Below are positions 1-11,800 of a stretch of DNA of 64,000 nt, piece after piece. The DNA comes from Brienomyrus brachyistius (Eukaryota > Chordata > Actinopteri > Osteoglossiformes > Mormyridae), in NCBI RefSeq assembly GCF_023856365.1, contig NC_064555.1, positions 17,308,254 through 17,372,253 on the forward strand, written 5' to 3'. Both the position numbers and the translations under genes were made by a program. The notes under the pieces were generated by a model. It was not told the origin of the DNA, did not search any database, and was given only the letters and a program-made list of their open reading frames with translations. Each line of letters starts with the position of its first letter. The stretch's first letter is position 1.

Positions 1-234
1 GACCCCAGGATAGACTCTGGAACAGGGTCTGGGATAGCCTCCGGGAGAGGCCCCGGGATAGCCTCTGGGACTGGCTCCAGGATAGCCTCCGGGACACGCC
101 CTGGGACAGGGTCCGGGATAGCCTCCGGAACAGGCTCTGGGATAGGCCCCAGGATAAACTTCTGGATAGCCTCCAGGATGGCCCCAGGATAGCCTCTGGG
201 GCAGGCTCTGGGATAGCCTTCTGGATAGATTACC
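1..234. repeat. GC-rich minisatellite, cut by the left edge
   Basis: Degenerate tandem repeat built on GGATAGCCTCYGGGA and CAGGCTCTGGGATAG, with periods near 16 and 32-33 bp. It runs off the left edge, so its full length is unknown. No coding signal is seen. Confidence 0.85.
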
Positions 235-293
235 CAGCTAGTATGTACAGGGTTTGGCGCTGCCATCACACTGCCATAATGGCAGTCATCGTG

Positions 294-520
294 TTTGTCT
301 GAATGTGTACATATGTACCTGAATGTGTAAATGTGTGTGTGTCTGAATGTGTACGTGTGTGTCTGAATTTGTCATGTGTACCTGAATGTGTACGTGTGTG
401 TGTCTGAATGTGTGTATGTCTGAATGTGTAAATGTGTATGTGTGTGTGTCTGAATGTGTATGTGTGTGTACGCGTGCGTCTGAATGTGTACGTGTGTGTC
501 TGAAAGTGTACACATTACAC
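294..520. repeat. Compound TG-rich repeat
   Basis: Imperfect array of about 20-bp units made of GTCTGAATGTGTACGTGTGT variants. The long antisense open frame here is a by-product of the repeat, which rarely forms stop codons. Confidence 0.85.
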
Positions 521-1854
521 GCATAATGCATGTTTCTACTCATGTTTCTACTCATTTGTACAGATGTTTGTTTGACCTGCACATCCATCCATCCATCCAT
601 CACTCTGCCCATGCTTTTAATACACCAATTCAGGGTAATTAACTTTTTCAGGAATAAAACACAGTCTGAACTTGCAAGCCTTTGGACAGAAACTTCTCCA
701 GCAATTGCACTTTTAAAATGCTTTTTAAATAACTGTATTTTATTTAAGCAATTCACATAAACTACATTTAAAGTCTCTACCCTCCTCGAAATCTCAGACC
801 TGCAGATGGGCTGCTTGGACTCTAAGCTTTGCCCTGAGCTGTAGGTGTGTTTCTCAAAGGAGCATGTGATCGGATATGCTAAAAGAATCATTCCAATGAA
901 TTTGTGCAAATAAAGCATCCTTTCATTTAAACCAAACCCCCTCTGATCACCTGCACAGCTCTTTACTGCGCCACCTAATGGCATTAGCAGTGAGTGGCAC
1001 TCATACCCACACTTGCTTTGGTTTTGTCTCCAAATGAACAAAAGCCATTCTTTGTCATGCTGCGGCTTCAGAGGTAAATCAGCTAGCCACTTGTCCTTTT
1101 CTCCTTCCCTGAGAATCGTAACGCCCCCCCACCCCCCCATAAAACGGTCCCACTCTCTCACACACACACACACACATACACACACACACAACGCCAACCT
1201 TCCCGGGGCAGACAGATTGAAAGCCTGAGTGCTCAGCTTGTGTAATTGAATCACGCATAAACACGTACAGTCATGAATTACACTTCTCTCTGTGATGACA
1301 TAGACGGGCAGGGTTAGTTGGGGGTGTACAATCGTCATTCCCCCCCCTTTGATCTGAGCAAACAAGATATTCAATTAAATGTGTGGCATGGTGGGAGTTT
1401 GTGCTGTCGGTCACGGTGTTCTGAGGATCTTCCAAGCTCAATATACTGGCACAAAATTAACAGGAGCCCAGCAGCCCACCCCTCTAAACAATTGTGTTCC
1501 TGCACACGACACAACTGAACTCCTCTCTAAATGAGGTGTGATTTCTCTCTGTGTCACTATCAGTGATGCTGGGCTCCTATGAATGCGTCCAGCACCCCCT
1601 CTGAGGCGGCGACGGAGGTATTTGCTTTCCCCGCCCCCTCTAGGTTTGTGAAGCAATATAAAGAAGGTGTGAGCCATCATGCCAGAGCCACCCGTGATCT
1701 CTTCTGACCTCCGACGGAGCCCCAGTCCCCTGGGTGTCAGGCCTGCCTCCCCCTCTGTCAGCTGGAGTCAGTTTGCGGTCTGAAACAGAACATTGATCAG
1801 GTGGTTCAAAGGAGAGGTAGATGGACCCCCGGCGTGGGTCCGTGGGACAGGCGT
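521..1854. other. Intergenic stretch without recognised gene
   Basis: Mostly unique sequence. It holds a short (ATCC)n run at 585-602 and a (CA)n tract at 1159-1191. Short open frames show no recognisable protein and no convincing splice context. Confidence 0.6.
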
Positions 1855-2275
1855 GTGCCGGGGCCCTCGCTCCCACTGAGACAGGCATGTGTCGGGGCCC
1901 TCACTCCTGCTCAGAGCAACCTGTATCAGGGCCCTCGCTCTCAGCGACCTGTATTGGGGCCCTCACTCACTCAGAGCAGTGTGTGCCAGGGCCCTCGCTC
2001 CCACTGAGACAAGCGTGTGCTGGGGCCCTCACTGTCGCTCACAGCGGTGTCTGCTGGGGTCCTTGCTCTCACTCTGAGTGACGTGTGTTGGGGCCCTTGC
2101 TCTCCCTCAGAGTGGGGTCTGCCGGGGCCCTTGCTCCCACTGAGTCAGGCGTGTGCTGGGGCCCTCGCTGTCGCTCAGGGCAACGTTTGTCGGGGCCCTC
2201 GCTCTCCTCTGAGTGATGTTTGTAGGGGCCCTCACTTCCGCTAAGAACGGCATCTGCTGGGGCCCTTGTTCCCAC
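1855..2275. repeat. GGGGCCCT-containing minisatellite
   Basis: About a dozen degenerate copies of a 30-40 bp unit, each carrying GGGGCCCTCGCTC or GGGGCCCTCACTC followed by an ACTGAGACAGGCGTGTG-like segment. Copies differ by several substitutions and small indels, so the array is old. Pro/Gly/Leu-rich frames read through it in several phases, which is typical of a repeat. Confidence 0.9.
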
Positions 2276-3215
2276 AGGCTGTCCGCTGCTTGCTCTTCCT
2301 GCCCATTCTTGGAGAACATAGCCGAGCTGGGAGCTGGTCTGGTGCTCCAGGTATGAATCAGCTGCTGATTGAAAGGCATGACTACGTCTGGCCTAACTGC
2401 CCCCAGACACGGCAGCTGTGGGCTGCCCCGCACCCCCCCTGGCATTGCCTCCAAGCCAGCATGACATCGCAACCTCTGATGCACAGTCCATAGACCTTGA
2501 CAGCTCTGCGTCTTTACGACAGCGTGGAGGCTGGGACGGAGCCTTGGACTCCTGTGGGGGGGCGGGAGGCTGGCTGGCATCAGGCTTCGCACGCGTAGGT
2601 TGAGGGGGTGCCCGTGCGGTCCGTCTGTCAACGTACGTGCCATCCGACAGGCGGGCATCTGTGCCTTTGATCTCAGAGGGCCTGCTAGCGGGGCAGACTC
2701 TGACAAAACTTTATTAATAACACAGCGTGATGGTAATTAGTCGCCACAAGGCAGAAAAAAAAGAAAAAAAAGCCAGGACCTAGATTATTATTGTCAGAGA
2801 TCACAGATAACAACAAAATAATTATCTACACTGCTACACAAGAGCTATTAGCATTTGTATGCATGTGTGCGAGTGTCTTGACAGTATGCAGGGCTCAAAG
2901 TTAGGAGGCGAGATGAAAAAGACTAGCGAGGAAACTTTCAGTGGTGGCTGGGTGCGTGTCCTGTCTGTGAACCTGGGAATCGCAAATCCCATTTCTGGTT
3001 TAGAGAGGAGAGAAGGGAACTGGGGGAAGGGATTGGGGGTCTGGCGGTTTAAAGGGGGGGGGGGGGGGCTGTGGATCAAGGATAATCTCAAATTGCTCTG
3101 AATCTCCCAGAAGATGTTTGCAGAGAGTGCATATTTGTGCCAGTTCGAAATTTACTGATTGAAAATAGGGTATAAACTGCAGTGGCTATGGCCCTGTAGG
3201 AGTGAGATGCTTGAG
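2276..3215. other. Intergenic stretch without recognised gene
   Basis: Apparently unique sequence with an A-rich run near 2755-2772 and a G homopolymer near 3053-3068. No exon-like or RNA-gene-like signal was seen. Confidence 0.55.
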
Positions 3216-3266
3216 TGTGTGTTTACGTGTGTGTTTTTGCTGGTGTGTGTATGCATTTTTTGTGCT

Positions 3267-3321
<55 letters not shown>

Positions 3322-3436
3322 ACATGTGTGTTTTTGCTGGTGTGTGTATGCATTTTTTGTGTTTATGTGTGTGTGTGTGAGTATGTGTGTGTGTGTGTGA
3401 GTATGTGTGTGTGTGTGTGTGAGTATGTGTGTGCCT
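3216..3436. repeat. (TG)n microsatellite with duplicated flank
   Basis: An uninterrupted (TG)n core at about 3266-3320 is flanked on both sides by near-identical copies of a GTGTTTTTGCTGGTGTGTGT / ATGCATTTTTTGTG segment (about 3230-3265 and 3322-3366). The whole unit has therefore been duplicated, with about a 92-bp shift. Confidence 0.9.
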
Positions 3437-3677
3437 GCTTTGAAGTGAGTTGACTAGCCATTTCAATACTCTGTTCATTTTTTACGAATTCACCCACTCA
3501 GTGTACCTATCATGGTTCCACAAAGCAGTACAAGCTGTAAACGAGTGTGTAGGATGAATTTTAAAAAGGCCACATAATTTATAAACAAGAAGTATATTTT
3601 GACGGTGTTTGAAAATGGTAGTTGTCATATAATGTGTTGGTAAGTCTGACGCCTGCAGTGGGCAGATAATGTCAGCG

Positions 3678-3961
3678 ATGATGATGATTATGGTGGTGAT
3701 GATGATGGTGATGATGGTGATGATGATGGTGATGCTGATGAAAGTGATGTGATGGTGATGATGATGATGATGATGATGGTGATGATGATGGTGATGATGA
3801 TAGTGATATGGTGATGATGAAGATGGTGATTATGGTGTTGCTGATAATGGTGATGATGGTGATGATGGTGATGATGATGGTGATGCTGATGAAAGTGATG
3901 TGATGGTGATGATGGTGATGATGGTGATGATGATGATGATGATGATGGTGATGGTGATGGT
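3678..3961. repeat. GAT/GGT trinucleotide-type array
   Basis: Array of GATGATGGT units with an internal longer repeat. The segment GGTGATGCTGATGAAAGTGA occurs near 3730 and again near 3880. The antisense frame gives Ser/Pro/His/Ile-rich low-complexity peptide and is not a gene. Confidence 0.9.
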
Positions 3962-4649
3962 GGGTTCAGTGGGTTTCCCACTGGGAACAGTTTGGATCTT
4001 CACCTTTACTGGACCTGAAATGCTCGCTTGGCCTCTCAGAACCACCCCTTAGCCGTTCACCCTGACCTCGCTGGTCGGATGGGAGAAGCCAGTTCCGAAA
4101 GGGGGACTTTCGTTAGCCGAGGTATCCCATGAGGAGGCCGCAGGACTAATGACCAATTAGAGTACCGCTGGTCTGGGGCCTGGCCCTGGGGACTGAGCGT
4201 GCTCAGTGAGCACTGGACCCTTCCAGACTGTGTTAAATAAGGAGTGTGGTTTAATCTAATGCCCTGTCGCTTGCAGGGATTGCGCGTCACTTTTGTCAGC
4301 TAATTATAAAATAGCCACACGGTATACTGACTTGTTCTTTCTCCCCCGTTATGGAGGACGAGCAGAACCTACAACTCTGCATTAATCTGTATGACTAATC
4401 CAAGCGGTCCTGGTATCTTCTGAAGGCTTTCAGCTCTATTTCTTCAAAGGACCTTTCTTTCTTTATGCCTGATGTTTTCTCCCTGTCTTCTCCATTATGG
4501 GCACTTTTCAGTAGGTTGGTCACAAGTCCCTTTCCCCAAAGCATTGTGGTGGGTGTAGCGTGGATCGCGGCGGGGTGGGCCCGCGCGGTCATGCTGCGGT
4601 CAGCGCAGGGGGCTCTGTGTTGGCTGCACCAGTCGGCATGGGGGGGGGG
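3962..4649. other. Intergenic stretch without recognised gene
   Basis: Apparently unique sequence. No coding exon, RNA gene or repeat family was recognised. Confidence 0.5.
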
Positions 4650-4905
4650 CACAGTGTCAGAGTAACACACTGTGGCCTGGACTCAACCATTGCTGGACAT
4701 GAGGGGGAATCTGAGAGTCACACACTGAGGGCTGGACTCTATCATTCTTAGAACTTGGGGGGGGGGGTGTCAGAGAGTTACACACTGTGATCTGGACTCT
4801 TCTATTACCAGAGATGGCAGGGGGAGAAGTGTCAACAGCGACACACTGAGGGCTGGACTCATCCATTGCTGGGGATGGGGGTTGTCAGAGAGTCACACTA
4901 ACGGC
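4650..4905. repeat. Minisatellite, about 60-bp unit
   Basis: Four to five degenerate copies of a unit containing GTCAGAGAGTCACACACTG, GGGCTGGACTC and ATCATTGCTGG, with G-run length variation between copies. Confidence 0.85.
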
Positions 4906-5689
4906 TGCTGCAAAACTTTGTGTTTGTTTGAAACCCTGTTTTTCTCTCGGGCTGCTCCTGGGGGAGGTGCGGCAGAGAGCTGTGAGTTGAGGCTGATGGG
5001 AGATCGCCCCTCTTCTCCTTCACTTTGTCTCATTCCCATCCCCAGCTTGTCACAGCCAAGATATAAGGCTGGGGGGGGGAGCTTGGCGCTGCAGATCTCT
5101 CCCCACCCTGGGCCCTCAGGCTGCGGCCCCCGTTCCTCATGTCTTTTCTAGGAGATGAGAGAAGTCTCTCTGGGATTCAGGCTATAGGCCTACATGTGAG
5201 CCGTGTTCAGGTTCAGCTCCTAGCTGCAGGGATTTAGCGGCTCCCACGTCTCCGACTCTCTGCCGCTTCTCTCTGTCTCCATGTCCTGCCTTTCTGTCTG
5301 TCTCTCGGCGACTCGCCTCGCTTTATTACGGAATCTTCACTATCGCCGAAGCCAGGCACGCCGTAATATAACAAGGCATCAGACCAACATCACGTTCAAA
5401 CACCGAAAAGAATAAACATGAAATAAAGAAATAGCACTGGATTCCCGGATGTGGGACATGGGGAGTGGGATTCATCGCTCCCTTAAAGCTGATTCCTGAT
5501 TATGAATTACGCTGGAGGAGACAGTCCTTTATCAGCAGCTCTGCCCTGATCCGGCGTGAGCCTGGATTGCCTGGCCCTTCCTTGTTTGTAGTCAGGGGCT
5601 GCATTGGCTTACCATTCATTCCTGTAATGGACACTGCTGCTTTGTGCGTGGTGTTAATGAGAAGCCTTAAGGCAGTGGTGAACTGTCTG
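4906..5689. other. Intergenic stretch without recognised gene
   Basis: Unique-looking sequence between two tandem arrays. I see nothing in it that I can identify. Confidence 0.5.
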
Positions 5690-7410
5690 TCTCTGTGTTT
5701 GTGTGAGTATATGTGTGTCTGTCTCTGTGTTTGTGTGAGTATATGTGTGTCTGTCTCTGTGTTTGTGTGAGTATATGTCTGTCTGTCTCGGTGTTTGTGT
5801 GAGTATATGTCTGTCTGTCTCTGTGTTTGTGTGAGTATATGTCTGTCTGTCTCGGTGTTTGTGTGAGTATATGTCTGTCTGTCTCTGTGTTTGTGTGAGT
5901 ATATGTCTGTCTGTCTCTGTGTTTGTGTGAGTATATGTCTGTCTGTCTCGGTGTTTGTGTGAGTATATGTCTGTCTGTCTCTGTGTTTGTGTGAGCATAT
6001 GTCCATCGGTCTCTCTGTGTTTGTGTGAGTATATGTCTGTCTCTCTCTGTGTTTGTGTGAGTATATGTCTGTCTGTCTCGGTGTTTGTGTGAGCATATGT
6101 CCATCGGTCTCTCTGTGTTTGTGTGAGTATATGTCTGTCTGTCTCTGTGGTTGTGTGAATATATGTCTGTCTGTCTCTGTGTTTGTGTGAGTATATGTCT
6201 GTCTGTCTCTGTGTTTGTGTGAGTATATGTCTGTCTGTCTCTGTGTTTGTGTGAGTATATGTGTGTCTGTCTCGGTGTTTGTGTGAGTATATGTCTGTCT
6301 GTCTCTGTGTTTGTGTGAGCATATGTCCATCGGTCTCTCTGTGTTTGTGTGAGTATATGTCTGTCTCTCTCTGTGTTTGTGTGAGTATATGTCTGTCTGT
6401 CTCGGTGTTTGTGTGAGCATATGTCCATCGGTCTCTCTGTGTTTGTGTGAGTATATGTCTGTCTGTCTCTGTGGTTGTGTGAATATATGTCTGTCTGTCT
6501 CTGTGTTTGTGTGAGTATATGTCTGTCTGTCTCTGTGTTTGTGTGAGTATATGTCTGTCTGTCTCTGTGTTTGTGTGAGTATATGTGTGTCTGTCTCTGT
6601 GTTTGTGTGAGTATATGTCTGTCTGTCTCTGTGTTTGTGTGAGCATATGTCCATCGGTCTCTCTGTGTTTGTGTGAGTATATGTCTGTCTGTCTCTGTGG
6701 TTGTGTGAGTATATGTCTGTCTGTCTCGGTGTTTGTGTGAGTATATGTCTGTCTGTCTGTGTTTGTGTGAGTATATGTCTGTCTGTCTCTGTGGTTGTGA
6801 GAGTATATGTCTGTCTGTCTCTGTGTTTGTGTGAGTATATGTGTGTCTGTCTGTGTTTGTGTGAGTATATGTCTGTCTGTCTCTGTGTTTGTGTGTGTAT
6901 ATGTCTGTCTGTCTGTGTTTGTGTGAGTATATGTCTGTCTGTCTCTGTGTTTGTGTGAGTATATGTCTGTCTGTCTCTGTGGTTGTGAAAGTATATGTCT
7001 GTCTATCTCGGTGTTTGTGTGAGTATATGTCTGTCTGTCTGTGTTTGTGTGAGTATATGTCTGTCTGTTTCTGTGTTTGTGTGTGTATATGTCTGTCTGT
7101 CTCTGTGTTTGTGTGAGTATATGTGTGTCTGTCTCTGTGTTTGTGTGAGTATATGTCTATCAGTCTCTCTGTGTTTGTGTGAGTATATGTCTGTCTGTGT
7201 TGGTGTTTGTGTGAGTATATGTCTGTCTGTCTCTGTGTTTGTGTGAGTATATGTCTGTCTGTGTTGGTGTTTGTGTGAGTATATGTCTGTCTGTCTCCGT
7301 GTTTGTGTGAGTATATGTCTGTCTGTCTCTGTGGTTGTGTGAGTATATGTCTGTCTGTCTCTGTGTTTGTGTGAGTATATGTCTGTCTGTCTGTCTCTCT
7401 GTTTTTGTTT
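5690..7410. repeat. 1.7-kb satellite of 32-bp units with 324-bp higher-order period
   Basis: About 53 copies of a 32-bp unit made of TCTGTCTGTCTCTGTGTTTG then TGTGAGTATATG. A marked variant with GAGCATATGTCCATCGGTC occurs with GTCCATCGGT starting at 6001, 6325 and 6649, exactly 324 bp apart. A second set starts at 6099 and 6423, also 324 bp apart. A GAAT variant recurs at 6157 and 6481. A ten-unit block has therefore been duplicated. On the minus strand the array is stop-poor and yields frames of up to about 650 codons of Thr/His/Asp/Arg repeats, which are artefacts. Confidence 0.97.
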
Positions 7411-8660
7411 GCATATGTCTTTTTGCTTGTTTCTTTGTCACTCTGGGCATGTCCTTGGGTCTCTGTCTCCATCCCTTTCTTCTGGCTGTTTATGTCATGA
7501 AAAATACACCATCCACAAAGAAATAAAGATGTATGCTGCTGTACCCGCACATGTGTATACACAATAACACACGGGCATTTGCATACGTTGAAGCATGTAG
7601 TTGAACACGTGCATTCAGACATGCAGAGGAATACAGCTCAATAAACAGAGCCATCCATCGACATGCACAGACACAGACATCTTTGCATACACAAGCACAT
7701 ACATACACACAAACACACACACACACACACATGTGTGTATGCACGCACGAGATGCCAGATAACATCCCTCTGGGATTGGATAACATCGCACATGGGATTG
7801 GATCAGATGCTGCAGGCTGCCCCTGGTGTTCAGCAAGATGTGAAATTGCATTTACTGCCGGAGATGGAGATGGAGGCTGATGTGTTGGAGTTCCTGCTGG
7901 TCAGCATGTGTGTCAGGCCCGCCAGAGGCGAACTCCTCACTACTTGTAGGGAAGAGGGATACGTCCTGTCTGCGGGGGCCGGGAGGAAAGACACGGAACA
8001 ATGCCGGTGTGCACCCCAACACCCCTGAGCGGGTAATCTCATCTCGCGGGTGAAAGCGGGAGCGACAGGAGAGGGATTGGAGATGGTCATGGGGTCATGG
8101 TTGTGACCCTGACACACACACAATCCATAGGCATGGATGAGATTCTCTGTGAGAAAGCAGAGGTGCAGACAAACTGCAAAGCACAGGAGAGTCAGGCGAG
8201 GGCAGAAAGTTTATTGCAAGCTTCACAAGTGGGAGGGATGCAGATTGCCACCCTCTGATTGCTATGTAGTGTTTCATTGTCTTTCTTCAGATGCTTGAAA
8301 GTTTCAACATGATTCACTTCATTCTCATCTTAGTTTCCATTGTATCAGATCTTCACAAAGTAGCTTTCTTCTCCATTAACTGGAGTTGAATTAAGTTGCA
8401 AAGTTCTGCCGGTGGTTTGAACAGGTTAATGATTTGGTCTGCAGTAGGTGTCGCTCTGCAGAGTCACATTGTTTTACATCTGCTTGACTGTGATTCATCA
8501 GCCTCGTCATTCCACTGTTGTTTTCTGTTAATCATTGCTCCAGATAATGGCATTGATTAATCTTGCTTTCTTTCCGGATGTCTTTGTGTCAAGATATTTT
8601 GGTCAAATCAAACAAATAAAACTGAAAAATATTAGGAATCACCAGAGGTCTGCTAGAAGG
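7411..8660. other. Intergenic stretch without recognised gene
   Basis: Contains a short (CA)n tract near 7708-7732 and otherwise unique sequence. No exon or RNA gene was recognised. Confidence 0.5.
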
Positions 8661-8800
8661 GGGGTGGTGTGTGGTTCAGCAGGTTAGGACTACGTGCCTG
8701 TGATCAGAAGATTGTTGGTTCAAATCCCATAGCCAGCAGAGTGATGTCACAGTTGAGGCCTTGAGCCAGGCTCTTAACCACCCCCCTCCCACTACACAAA
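8661..8800 (+). mobile_element. tRNA-derived SINE, family 1, plus orientation
   Basis: A tRNA-like head has an A-box-like TGGTTCAGCAGGTTAGGAC (8672-8690) and a B-box GGTTCAAATCC (8717-8727), spaced as in RNA polymerase III promoters. The body after the B-box contains GTGATGTCAC and a CCTTGAGCCAGGCTCTTAAC segment. The same head and body occur in reverse at 35400-35540, so this is a dispersed element and not a functional tRNA gene. No clear poly-A or target-site duplication was delimited. Confidence 0.85.
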
Positions 8801-11261
8801 GGACTGGTTCACCCTGATTTTTTTGCAAATGTAGAAGCACACCATGAATGGAAATATCCTGTTTGTTAATCTCCAGCAGGCCTGTTCTCATCGTACTCCA
8901 CCCTATCACCCACCACCAGCAGAATTTCCCGGTCAAGGTCTCCCAGCCGGGCAGCCCCTCCCACTTTGTAATTGCGCTTCTTGGTAGCGATCCAGAACAG
9001 AGAGTCATGCGGCTTTGGGCCAAGGACGACACGGCAGCTGAGTGACACATAAATCAGATCAGAAGAAGTGACGCCTCTTGCTTGGAAAAGACGCTCAGAA
9101 AATGTGACAGGAACCAGATAAATAAGCGGGAGGTGACTGCACGTGATTATTTGGACAATCAAACGGCTAGTGCTGTTATTTCTCTGTGAGGAAGGACATC
9201 CTGACCCTCTATCACACTTATCTTCTGGATTTCTGCTAAAACGGATCACTGTTATTCGCTGATGGGGGCACCCTCATTGACAACCTAGTGCCCTCACCAC
9301 CCCCTCCCTGCTGGGGATATTGACTCCTGATCTAAAGGTTTGTGCTTCTTGATATGAACTAATAGAACTTTTTGAATTCCAGTAGTTGCACTGGTCTTAT
9401 TGGGCAGCTGTCAACAATTTGTTTTATTTATCAACAGGCACAAACCCAAAGAAAACGCACGTATTACATTGTTCATGTTTTTACAGAAGACATTTCACTT
9501 GAGTGTCCGTCTCATCAGACTTCCTGTTGTGGCATGAGGCCAATCAATCATCTGGTGTTAGCACTGAGCTCACTAAAACACTGCCCATGATAAGTAGGAA
9601 CAGTCTGCAGGAAATGCATGTAGAGGTTGATGCAGGCCATCACATGTAGCATGTTATCTAGGTTTTCTTTTTAGATGTCACATCTTTTAAGATCTGCACT
9701 GGCAGTAGCTGGGATGCATCGCAGACCCGTGGACCAGTGTTTCCCAACACAGTCCTCTGGGACCCCCAGACAAGGTAAAGCCGCCAAAAGTAGCCCGTCA
9801 GCTTGGCCCTGGGTGTAATCGCTATCGGCAGCTCTAATTGCTACGCTGATGATAAACAAAAATAATCCAGCCTCTTCCGGAATTGGGTCCCAATTGGGGC
9901 TGGTGAGACAGACACTAACTAACCCCTGTAGCACTGCTCAAGTGCGTAGTTTGTTTAGTCTGGTGTGTTACCAGCTTGCTTGTTAAGGCAGCAACACCGG
10001 AGACAGTATATGAAACTGAGCAGGAGACTGACAGTTATAATGAATGAGAGTTACAGAAAGTCTTGCACCTGCCTCTCAGCAACTCCTTCTCCGGGTTCTC
10101 ATCACCTGTTTAAGCGTTTGTGTCGATTCCCCTGCTCAGGCCGGTGAGCAGAGTCTACCTCCATGCTGCTGTTGCAGTTGATCCTGTGCCTCTGAATGCC
10201 AGGCTGTGACTGAGGCACGTGCCGCTCGGATCCGCTGCCGTTTGGCCTCCTCGGCGCGCCATCCCCGCACTGTCACTGTTGAAAGGAGCTCAGCACCAAA
10301 TACCAGCCACCTCCACTAGTCTCAGGAACCTCGGCATGCAAAGTTCGCCTGTCTACATGCCCGCAAATCCCCTCATTTTCTCCATCCCACTCCTTTTTCT
10401 GTGCATTTTGATGTCACTAGAACGAAGTCATGGTTCTCATGCCTTTGAACTCAAAGGTTTCATCTCCTCCTGTCCCTCTGCCCATCCACCTCTCACTCTC
10501 CCCCCCCTCTCCTCTGCCCATCCGTCTCTCACTCTTCCTCCCCTCTCTTCTTCCCATCTGTCTCTCACTCTTCCTCCCCTCTCTTCTGCCATGCTGTTGC
10601 TGTCTCCATGAAGGAGAGGGCATGGAGAGGAGTTTTCAGAGTTTTTCCTCTGCGCCCCCTTACCCTATGCCCTGAGTTTGCAGGCCCGTCGAAGCAAATC
10701 CTGGGATGGGGGCATTATATCTCTGTTTCATGTTGCCCCAAACCCTGTTTGGTAGGAGAAAAAAAAACAAGAAGAAAAAACCCAGTAAAACAAGGTAACA
10801 AAGGCTCAGCGCTGAGCAGCTTAAGAGCTTAGCTAGCATTAGAGATGCCCAATTTCCACAGGAACAGCTCCGCTGCATTGAGCAGACGAGATTTAAGTGG
10901 TGCACCCCGAAACAAAGCGGTGTCTGTTTGCTTTTTTTCATTTCTCCTCTTCAGTGTCAAAGCCATGTCCTCCCCTCCTCCAGAGCAGTTTCTTGGGCTG
11001 CTCCATCTCTCTGTTCCGGTCCCACGCACGTGACGCACTGTCTGTCACTCTCAGTCACTCTCACTCACCTATTATCTCACTCGCCGGGTCCCTCCCGCGA
11101 GAAACAAAGACACGCCATGTGTCATCGCCGGCGCCATGAAAAGGCCGTTGTCTCCTGTGCGCCCCCCCTATTGTGCCGCAACGCCCCCTGGCTCCTTTGT
11201 GCGTGGGTCTTTATTATGGGTATCATGCCGGAGGGGAGGCTTTGAGTAGTAGTTGTTTCGT
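8801..11261. other. Intergenic stretch without recognised gene
   Basis: Mainly unique sequence. A CT-rich stretch at about 10460-10600 repeats the segment CTCTCACTCTTCCTCCCCTC. The segment at 9738-9930 resembles a common teleost dispersed repeat that begins TTTCCCAACACAGTCCTC, but I could not delimit it. Confidence 0.45.
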
Positions 11262-11800
11262 CCTTGAGGTGTGATGGTTGGAAGAACAAAGCCCTGGATG
11301 AGAGGAGACGAAATTATAGGAGGAGAAGAAGAGATAGGTACAAGGGTGCGGAGCAGGTGGCAAGGCGGAGGCACTCGGAGAAGGAAGGAGGCCGGAGCAG
11401 TGAGGAGGGAGGCAAGCAGGGGAGACAGAAGGAAAGAGAGGGGAGCAGGAAAGGGAGCAGGAAAGTGAAGGAGGTGGGAAGGGGAGTGGCCAAGATGGCA
11501 GGAAAGAGAGGGTGGGAGAATGGGGAGCACGAGAGACAGTGGAAAAGGGAGGGAGGCAGGAACTGGAGCACGAGAGATGGCAGGAAAGACAGGGAGGCAG
11601 GAAGAGAAGCAGGAGAGACAGTGGAAAGTGGAGGGAGGTGGGAAGGGAAGCAGGAGAGATGGCAGGAATAAGGGAGGTAGGAAGGAGAGTGGGAGAGATG
11701 GCCGGAAAAGGAGGGAAGAAAGATGGGGAGCAGGACAGACGGCAGCAAAGAGGGGCTGGCAGAAAGCAGCGTGGCTGAAACAGTGAGAAAGAGAGGGAGG
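11262..11800. repeat. Polypurine block with degenerate GGCAGGAAAG repeats
   Basis: Over about 500 bases the + strand is almost all A and G. It is built of imperfect units such as GGAGGCAGGAAG, GAGCAGGAGAGA and GATGGCAGGAAAGAGAG. Frames on both strands are open but low-complexity (Glu/Arg/Gly one way, Leu/Pro/Ser the other) and are not genes. Such polypurine tracts can adopt triplex structures. Confidence 0.9.

Noticed and set aside
5500..7622. Minus-strand open frames of 330-651 codons, rich in Thr, His, Asp and Arg
   Set aside because: They are translations of the 32-bp satellite in each frame. The absence of stops follows from the repeat unit.
8665..8740. Possible tRNA gene
   Set aside because: The A- and B-box-like sequences are there, but the same head plus a shared non-tRNA body recurs at 35400-35540, and I could not form a convincing acceptor stem. 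It is a SINE.
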